This document shows positions 6,981 through 11,632 of a stretch of DNA of 11,632 nucleotides, one piece after another. Source of the stretch: an uncultured bacterium (GTDB lineage Bacteria; Verrucomicrobiota; Kiritimatiellia; CAIKKV01); contig CAIKKV010000152.1 of NCBI GenBank assembly GCA_903828035.1, positions 1 through 11,632 on the forward strand, written 5' to 3'. How positions within the stretch are numbered: position 1 is the first letter of the stretch; each line of letters opens with the position of its first letter. The position numbers and the translations under genes are program-made. Under the pieces are notes generated by a model. It did not search any database and was not told where the DNA came from. It saw only the letters and a list, made by a program, of their open reading frames with translations.

Positions 6981-6988
6981 CCTCCTTT
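6981..6988 (-). promoter_or_regulatory. Strong ribosome binding site of the Gfo/Idh/MocA gene
   Basis: AAAGGAGG on the minus strand, 5 nt before the ATG at 6975. It rules out the longer reading that begins at 7047. Confidence 0.8.
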
Positions 6989-7060
6989 GCTGACAAACCT
7001 AATCCGGATCGACCGCTGTTACATGCCTTTGCCAGCCACCGGGCCACCCGCTCCGCGCCC

Positions 7061-8347
7061 CTATTTGGCCGCCAACAACCTTAGCAGCGTGAGCGCCACC
7101 GTACGCGCGCCGTCCATCAAATCGCTGATCTTCACCTGCTCCGCGGCCGTGTGCGCCTGGCCGGGCTCGCCGTGTCCCAGGCCGATCACCGGAATTCCCA
7201 GCCGCCTTGATAGCCGCGCGCCGTCGTACCAGGCCCCCAGGAACCGGGCTTCCGGCCGCTGGCCGGTCGCCTCCTCGGCCGCCTGCACGGCGGTCGCGAC
7301 CAGGGGATGGCCCGGATCGACCGAATACGGATACAGATCCGTGGTCCACTTCAGCAGCACAGGCTCTTCCTTGAACCACGGGTCCTGCTCGCCCAGGGCC
7401 GCCATGGCGGCCTCGAACTGTTTGCGGAAGAGGGCCCCGCCCCAGACGCCCGTGAGCCGCTCCGCCTCGGCGGCTTCGCTCAGATCGTATTTCAAATTGA
7501 CGGCCAGGGTGGCTTCGCCCGGCACGTTCGACGGCAGCGTGCCCGAGTGGAAGACGCCCACGGCGCCTTTCAAACCCGGAAAGCGGCGGTCGTAGTCCGT
7601 CATAAACGCGTCGATCGCCTGCTTGACCGCGATGCCCTTGTCGATGGCGCTGATCGCATTGCCGTATGACGAATGGCCCTGCCGCCCCTTCACCGTCAGC
7701 CAGCACGCGGAAAGGCCGTTGCAGCCCGTCACGACCTGGCCCCGGCCCCCGTCCAGCACAATGGCCACATCGCCGGTGACGCCGGCCTCGCAGCAGGCCA
7801 TGGAGCCGGCCCCGCCCCCGCCGCATTCCTCATCCACCACGGACTCGTACCGGATCCGCCCGCGGTTGATCAGGCCCGACTCGCGCAGGGCCTGGATGGC
7901 AATCAGCCCCATGACCATGCTACCCTTGGTGTCCGTGGTCCCCCGGCCGTACATGATGTCGCCCTTGACCACGGGATCGAACGGCGGAATGGTCATGCCG
8001 TCCACGCCAACCGTATCCATGTGGCTGTTCACCAGGATCGTGGGGCCGCCCGGGACGAAGGTCCATTCGCCCACCACGTTCTCGCGGTTCTTCCAGTGGC
8101 GGCTGGCGGGGCCCAGCACCTGGCACCGCTGGTAAATATCGGCCGGAACAGGCACGCGTTTAACCGAGCCGCCCAGCTCCCGGAAACGGCGCTCCACCCA
8201 GTCCTGGCCGGCGGCTTCGCCGGCCGATTCCGCATCGCCCGAAAAGGGATTCACGGTGGGAATCGCCACCAGCTCCCGCACTTGCGCCACCAGCTGCTCG
8301 CGCAGGGAATCCACCCGGCCCAGCAGCTTCTGCTCGTCGATCGTCAT
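7061..8347 (-). CDS. M20-family metallo-deacylase/peptidase (ArgE/DapE-like)
   Basis: This 428-residue protein has every landmark of the M20 family of dizinc amide hydrolases, which remove acyl groups or amino acids from small substrates (ArgE, DapE, carboxypeptidase G2). Metal ligands are H109 and bridging D139 in NSHMD (107-111) and GRGTTDTKG (134-142), E174 after the catalytic base E173 in VDEECGG (171-177), D199 in VLDGG, and H399 in GQAHTAAE. H225 in QGHSSYG belongs to the dimerisation lid domain and stabilises the transition state across the dimer. No signal peptide is seen, so it is cytoplasmic. The ATG at 8347 has GAGGGG at a workable distance; the ATG at 8356 has almost no spacing to it, so the shorter start is preferred. 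The gene starts 27 nt after the hydrolase gene ends, so the two are almost certainly co-transcribed. The exact substrate cannot be told within ArgE/DapE/CPG2 types; the context suggests an N-acylated product of glycan breakdown. Confidence 0.9.
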   Translation of the reverse strand: MTIDEQKLLGRVDSLREQLVAQVRELVAIPTVNPFSGDAESAGEAAGQDWVERRFRELGGSVKRVPVPADIYQRCQVLGPASRHWKNRENVVGEWTFVPGGPTILVNSHMDTVGVDGMTIPPFDPVVKGDIMYGRGTTDTKGSMVMGLIAIQALRESGLINRGRIRYESVVDEECGGGGAGSMACCEAGVTGDVAIVLDGGRGQVVTGCNGLSACWLTVKGRQGHSSYGNAISAIDKGIAVKQAIDAFMTDYDRRFPGLKGAVGVFHSGTLPSNVPGEATLAVNLKYDLSEAAEAERLTGVWGGALFRKQFEAAMAALGEQDPWFKEEPVLLKWTTDLYPYSVDPGHPLVATAVQAAEEATGQRPEARFLGAWYDGARLSRRLGIPVIGLGHGEPGQAHTAAEQVKISDLMDGARTVALTLLRLLAAK

Positions 8348-8374
8348 TCGGCACATCCCCTCAACAAGGATAAA

Positions 8375-11300
8375 TTAATCCATCAACAGCACATCGCCAT
8401 CTTCCAGCTCGCCCACGTTGATGATCAGGCTATTCCCCTGCTTCTCGACGGGCAAGGCCTTTCTCTGCCAGACGGAGCGCGCGCCTTTCAACGCGCCGGC
8501 GTCCCTGATCGTCACGGTCACGTCGGTGAACCTGACCTGTTCCTTGCCCTTGTACGCCCAGTTCATCAGCACCACCGCCTGCCGGCCCGACTTCGGATTC
8601 CGGATGCCGACGGATTCCACCAGCGGCTGCGATGTTTCCACCACCGCCTTCACGCCCGCATTCAACGCGGGCTGCACGATGAGCTTCCGCAGGGCGGCGG
8701 GAAACTCCGCCGACATGTCATAGCCGTCCTTCATCACCCCGGCGGCGTATTCCACGCCCGCGTAGTAGCCGGCCATCCAGGCCTGTCCCTTGCCATAGGC
8801 ATGCTGGACGAGGGCGGGCGAGCCGTCCGCGAACACGGCGTGGACCTTCGTTCCCTCCGCGGGCCGGAGCTTTTCGTAGCCCACCTGCAGGGGAAAACCT
8901 GGCCCCGCCCCGGCGGCGCCGCCCGGGTGCACCACGGCATCGGCCGGCGCGTTCGTCAGCGGCGAAATCTTGCCCAGGGCCGTGGCGCCATACCGCGGAA
9001 CGTTGCCCCAGACCACGGGATCGGCGCGACCCTTCAGGCCGAACACCGGCAGCAGCTCCTCGATGATCTGCCCGGCCTCGTCGCGGATCAGGCCCCCGCA
9101 GGAGGTGAACAGCGTGCCGCCGTTGTTCACATAGCGCACCACGCTGGGAACCACATCCCGGCGGATATGCGAGCCGGTGATGTAGATCGCCTTGTAGCGG
9201 CTGAGATCCTCGGACAGCAGGAACTCCTCGTCGAGCGGATCCAGGCTCAGGTGCGCATGCGTCAGCGCCGCATACACCCACTTGCCGTCCTCCCACTGGG
9301 CGTTGTTGCCGAAGAACTCGGCGGTCCTCGGTCGCACCACGGCGATCTCCGCGGGCTTCATCCAGACCCCTTCCCAGGTGACCGGCTCCGCCTCGCCGAT
9401 CAGGCGCGCGCACCGGCTCACATCCGCCATGACGTTGGTGTTGCCGCCAAAGGTGTCGCCCTTCGCCCAGTCCGGCCCGTAGGTGTACCAGTACAGGCAC
9501 CGGACCCCGCGGGCGATGGCCGAGAGGGCACGCTGCATGCCGGCGCCGCGATGGGGCTTCACATAGACGCCGAACGCCAGCCCCATCTTCTCGTGGAGGA
9601 TGCGGCCGACATCGCACAGGTAGCTGTCCCACTGCCACACGCGCGGATCGCGGTTCGAGGTTTCGTACATGAACCCGTTGTCCGAGTAGCGGTAAAAGTC
9701 GAAGAAATCCAGGCTGTGCCCGCCCAGCAGGAACGAGTTCCCCCGCAGCGCGTACATGTAAATCCAGGGCTGTTTCGCCTCGGGCGAATCGAACCGGCCC
9801 TGCTCCAGCGCCTTGCGCTTGCGCTCATTGGCGGCCAGGAACGCCGCGCGCATGGGCGAAAACAGCTGGGCCGAGCCGATGCAGTTGAACTGGCGGGACC
9901 AGTAGGAAAGCTTGTGCCAGCCGCGCGCCGAGAGCGCGGGCGTGGGCGAGGGCGGAATCCCCTGCTTGGCCGCTTCCGCCGCCAAGGCCTTTTCCAGCCC
10001 CTTGGCGCCGCCCTTCTCCACCTGCTCGTCGCTCAGGTCCACCACGGTCTCGTCCACGGTGGCAGCCTTCTCAGCCGTCTTGGCGGCAGGCGCCGCGGGC
10101 GTCATTCCCACCATCTCGGCGGCATCCGGCTTGGAGGTCCGCTTCCAGTCCATGGAGGTGTCACCCAGCTTCGGCGCCGCCTTGGCCGCCGCCTCCGCCT
10201 CCTCGCGCATCCGCTGCTCATACGGCTTCGAGAAATAGCCGTAGGTGGAGCGGATGGGCGTCCAGTCCGCGGCATCGAAATCCTTCGGGCCCAGCCCCTT
10301 GCTCTTCAGGAATGTCCTGAACGCCTCGGTGCAGTGGGGGCAGACCCCCTGATGCTCCTTGCGCTCCGCCGTGGCGTCGAAGGCGCTCCCGATCTCATCC
10401 ACGGTCAGGCACCACCACGTGGTATAGGGCATCTCGCGGCCGATCTTCAGCTCGCTTTCGAGGGCGGCTTCGGCCTCGGCGGCGCGGTTGGACCAGACGG
10501 GGTGATACGGGCAGCCCCACCCCGGCTCCCAGGGCAAGGGACGCAATTTGCCGGTGATATGGTCGGCGGGCGCCCGTTCGAACGGATAGCCGCCAACGTG
10601 CCCCTCATGAACCCGGCTCAACCCCATGACCTCGGGGCGGCGGGCCTTGACCATCTCCGGGAAGAAGGAGGGATTGTTGCGCAGGCCGTTGACGCCCATC
10701 TGGCGCAGGATCTGGAACTCATCGAACAGGACCGCCTGGCTGCTGGTGCGGACCGCGTATCCGTGCCCCGTTCCATAGCCGCCGCAGTCGGTTTCAATCT
10801 CGTACAGCTTCGGCAGCGCGTCGCCCGCCCAGGGCAACCCCTTCATAAAGGCGAGCCGTGAGGCGATGAGGCTCGAAAGACCCTGCGCCTGCGCCAGGAA
10901 GGCGGGTCCGGCCTTGCCGTTTTCAAGCAGCTTCATCGGCACGATAATGGTTCCCACCGCGCCGGCAGGGCTGGCTTCCTGAAAGGTTTTCAGCGTTTTT
11001 CCATTTTCGAAAAGCTCGAACTCGAAAACGGCCGATTTCAGATTTACCCGCGCCTTGGCTTTCCCCGGCTTGCAGCCTTCCGCATAAACGGTAAGGAAGC
11101 GAAGGCCGGCCGTATGGAAAGCCGACAGGGGGATTTCGGGCGACCAGACCCCTTTTCGCAGCCATTGATAGTCAAACGTGCTGCCCTCCTCCACCATCAC
11201 ATCCGAAAGCCCTTCGGGCTTCTTCAGCACGTCCAGCAGGGGATCGGCCTCGCTGTTATCCGGGGCGCCAAGCTGGGGATGAGCGGCCGCAGTCGGCTTG

Positions 11301-11494
11301 CCTGGCTTCACGGCCGTCCACTCCCCGTTAACCGGGTCGCCGCCCAGCCCCTGCCCGCCCCAGGTCCAGAAAAGGCGGACATAGGCTTCGGGCTCGACGG
11401 CCGTCACCCTCGCCCGGATGGTGACCTCCGCCAGGCCGATCGAAAAGCCGCTGAAAAACAGAACGGCCACCCACCCTGCGCGCTTCAAAAACAT
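8375..11494 (-). CDS. Secreted GH42-like (beta-galactosidase-type) glycoside hydrolase, 1039 aa
   Basis: Residues 1-22 are a signal peptide (KR, then hydrophobic 7-20, cleavage after GLA), so the protein is exported. Residues about 23-220 are beta-rich. A TIM barrel follows (about 230-700): QMGVNGLRNNPSFFPEM (265-281), then VDEIG (365-369), whose E367 sits where GH42 enzymes have the acid/base in NEYG, then CPHCTEAFRTFL (385-396), like the GH42 zinc motif CxCxxC-AFRxWL. C328 in GWGCPYHP could be a further ligand. FMYETSN (608-614) places E611 as candidate nucleophile, and YWYTYGPDW (668-676) is the GH42-like end of the barrel. Residues about 715-930 resemble the glutamine-amidotransferase-like trimerisation domain of GH42 and 940-1039 a C-terminal beta domain. 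An unusual Ala/Lys/Glu-rich insertion lies at 425-520. GGGAGG precedes the start by 4 nt. It is much longer than typical GH42 (about 650-700). Family assignment is from motif order; true substrate unknown. Confidence 0.8.
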   Translation of the reverse strand: MFLKRAGWVAVLFFSGFSIGLAEVTIRARVTAVEPEAYVRLFWTWGGQGLGGDPVNGEWTAVKPGKPTAAAHPQLGAPDNSEADPLLDVLKKPEGLSDVMVEEGSTFDYQWLRKGVWSPEIPLSAFHTAGLRFLTVYAEGCKPGKAKARVNLKSAVFEFELFENGKTLKTFQEASPAGAVGTIIVPMKLLENGKAGPAFLAQAQGLSSLIASRLAFMKGLPWAGDALPKLYEIETDCGGYGTGHGYAVRTSSQAVLFDEFQILRQMGVNGLRNNPSFFPEMVKARRPEVMGLSRVHEGHVGGYPFERAPADHITGKLRPLPWEPGWGCPYHPVWSNRAAEAEAALESELKIGREMPYTTWWCLTVDEIGSAFDATAERKEHQGVCPHCTEAFRTFLKSKGLGPKDFDAADWTPIRSTYGYFSKPYEQRMREEAEAAAKAAPKLGDTSMDWKRTSKPDAAEMVGMTPAAPAAKTAEKAATVDETVVDLSDEQVEKGGAKGLEKALAAEAAKQGIPPSPTPALSARGWHKLSYWSRQFNCIGSAQLFSPMRAAFLAANERKRKALEQGRFDSPEAKQPWIYMYALRGNSFLLGGHSLDFFDFYRYSDNGFMYETSNRDPRVWQWDSYLCDVGRILHEKMGLAFGVYVKPHRGAGMQRALSAIARGVRCLYWYTYGPDWAKGDTFGGNTNVMADVSRCARLIGEAEPVTWEGVWMKPAEIAVVRPRTAEFFGNNAQWEDGKWVYAALTHAHLSLDPLDEEFLLSEDLSRYKAIYITGSHIRRDVVPSVVRYVNNGGTLFTSCGGLIRDEAGQIIEELLPVFGLKGRADPVVWGNVPRYGATALGKISPLTNAPADAVVHPGGAAGAGPGFPLQVGYEKLRPAEGTKVHAVFADGSPALVQHAYGKGQAWMAGYYAGVEYAAGVMKDGYDMSAEFPAALRKLIVQPALNAGVKAVVETSQPLVESVGIRNPKSGRQAVVLMNWAYKGKEQVRFTDVTVTIRDAGALKGARSVWQRKALPVEKQGNSLIINVGELEDGDVLLMD

Positions 11495-11519
11495 AACGCC
11501 TCCCGGCCTTCAAAGTTTT

Positions 11520-11548
11520 TTCACTAGCTTCATTCGCAACGATATGAT
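11520..11548 (+). promoter_or_regulatory. Candidate promoter of the rightward gene
   Basis: TTCACT (-35, 11520-11525) and TATGAT (-10, 11543-11548) are separated by 17 nt. Transcription would begin near 11555, about 38 nt before the ATG at 11593. No comparably good promoter was found for the leftward hydrolase gene in this gap. Confidence 0.4.
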
Positions 11549-11569
11549 TACATCATGTCCGCATTGCGG
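11544..11569. promoter_or_regulatory. Two adjacent palindromes, candidate operator
   Basis: ATGAT-TAC-ATCAT (11544-11556) and CCGCA-T-TGCGG (11559-11569) are each perfect inverted repeats, 2 bp apart. The first overlaps the candidate -10 box of the rightward promoter. Their position between divergent genes fits a transcription factor site, but no regulator is encoded in the window. Confidence 0.4.
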
Positions 11570-11592
11570 CGAAAAATCAACTGGAGTTTTTT

Positions 11593-11632
11593 ATGTTGAA
11601 TGTGACGGAAGATCGGACCGGCATCACGGTGG
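11593..11632 (+). CDS. Start of a rightward gene, 13 codons visible, possibly a STAS-domain protein
   Basis: An ATG with GGAG 7 nt upstream opens MLNVTEDRTGITV, which continues past the window edge. The short N-terminus resembles the first strand of STAS-domain anti-sigma-factor antagonists, but 13 residues cannot prove a family. A competing frame begins at 11544 (MITSCPHCGEKSTGVFY) and looks like a zinc ribbon. It has no ribosome binding site and its ATG lies in the predicted -10 box, so it is less likely. Confidence 0.4.
   Translation, partial: MLNVTEDRTGITV

Noticed and set aside
6976..7060. A separate promoter for the Gfo/Idh/MocA gene in the 85-nt gap
   Set aside because: No convincing -35/-10 pair with proper spacing was seen; read-through from the M20 gene is simpler.
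7673..10861. A plus-strand open frame of about 1062 codons opposite the hydrolase and M20 genes
   Set aside because: It is antisense to two genes with intact family motifs. Its composition (rich in His, Arg, Gly, Ala, Leu) is what the complement of GC-rich codons gives, and it shows no domain.
11544..11632. A plus-strand zinc-ribbon-like start (MITSCPHCGEKS)
   Set aside because: No ribosome binding site is visible and its ATG lies in the predicted -10 box. It is kept only as an alternative to the gene starting at 11593.

Overview
This is a GC-rich bacterial chromosomal window. Apart from one gene beginning at the extreme right edge, every gene lies on the minus strand, so transcription runs right to left. 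The purine genes resemble the Bacillus-type enzymes. The secreted GH42-like hydrolase, the unusual Gfo/Idh/MocA protein and the PTPS-related GT-C membrane protein together suggest a Gram-negative polysaccharide degrader of the PVC group (Kiritimatiellota, Verrucomicrobiota or Planctomycetota). That placement is inference from gene content; no marker gene is present to prove it.

Layout in transcription order from the right. (1) 11495-11592 is a divergent intergenic region with a plausible plus-strand promoter and two adjacent palindromes. To its right, a plus-strand gene of which only 13 codons are visible begins at 11593. (2) 11494 to 5767 is a three-gene minus-strand cluster: a 1039-residue secreted GH42-like glycoside hydrolase, an M20-family metallo-deacylase/peptidase, and a Gfo/Idh/MocA-fold NAD-dependent enzyme that lacks the usual EKP lysine and carries GH109-like motifs. 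(3) 5247-5766 contains no intact gene. It holds a palindromic repeat element (about 5546-5739) with nested hairpins, and the start-less 3' end of a small membrane protein. (4) 5246 to 4657 is a type II toxin-antitoxin operon: a ribbon-helix-helix antitoxin overlapping a MazF/PemK toxin by 16 bp, with its own promoter and an operator-like palindrome. (5) 4584 to 1 is a strong sigma70-type promoter (CTGACA-N17-TATAAT) followed by purB, purM and a large membrane GT-C-type protein cut by the left edge of the window.

How the genes may work together: purB and purM catalyse two steps of de novo purine synthesis and overlap by ATGA if the upstream purM start is used. The membrane protein follows 17 nt after purM and probably shares the transcript without a metabolic link. 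The hydrolase, M20 enzyme and Gfo/Idh/MocA enzyme look like a small carbohydrate-scavenging set: external cleavage of a galactoside-like glycan, removal of an acyl or amide group, and NAD-dependent processing of a sugar. The substrate cannot be read from the sequence. Between these two conserved blocks, the toxin-antitoxin pair, the decapitated membrane gene and the repeat form a small accessory patch.
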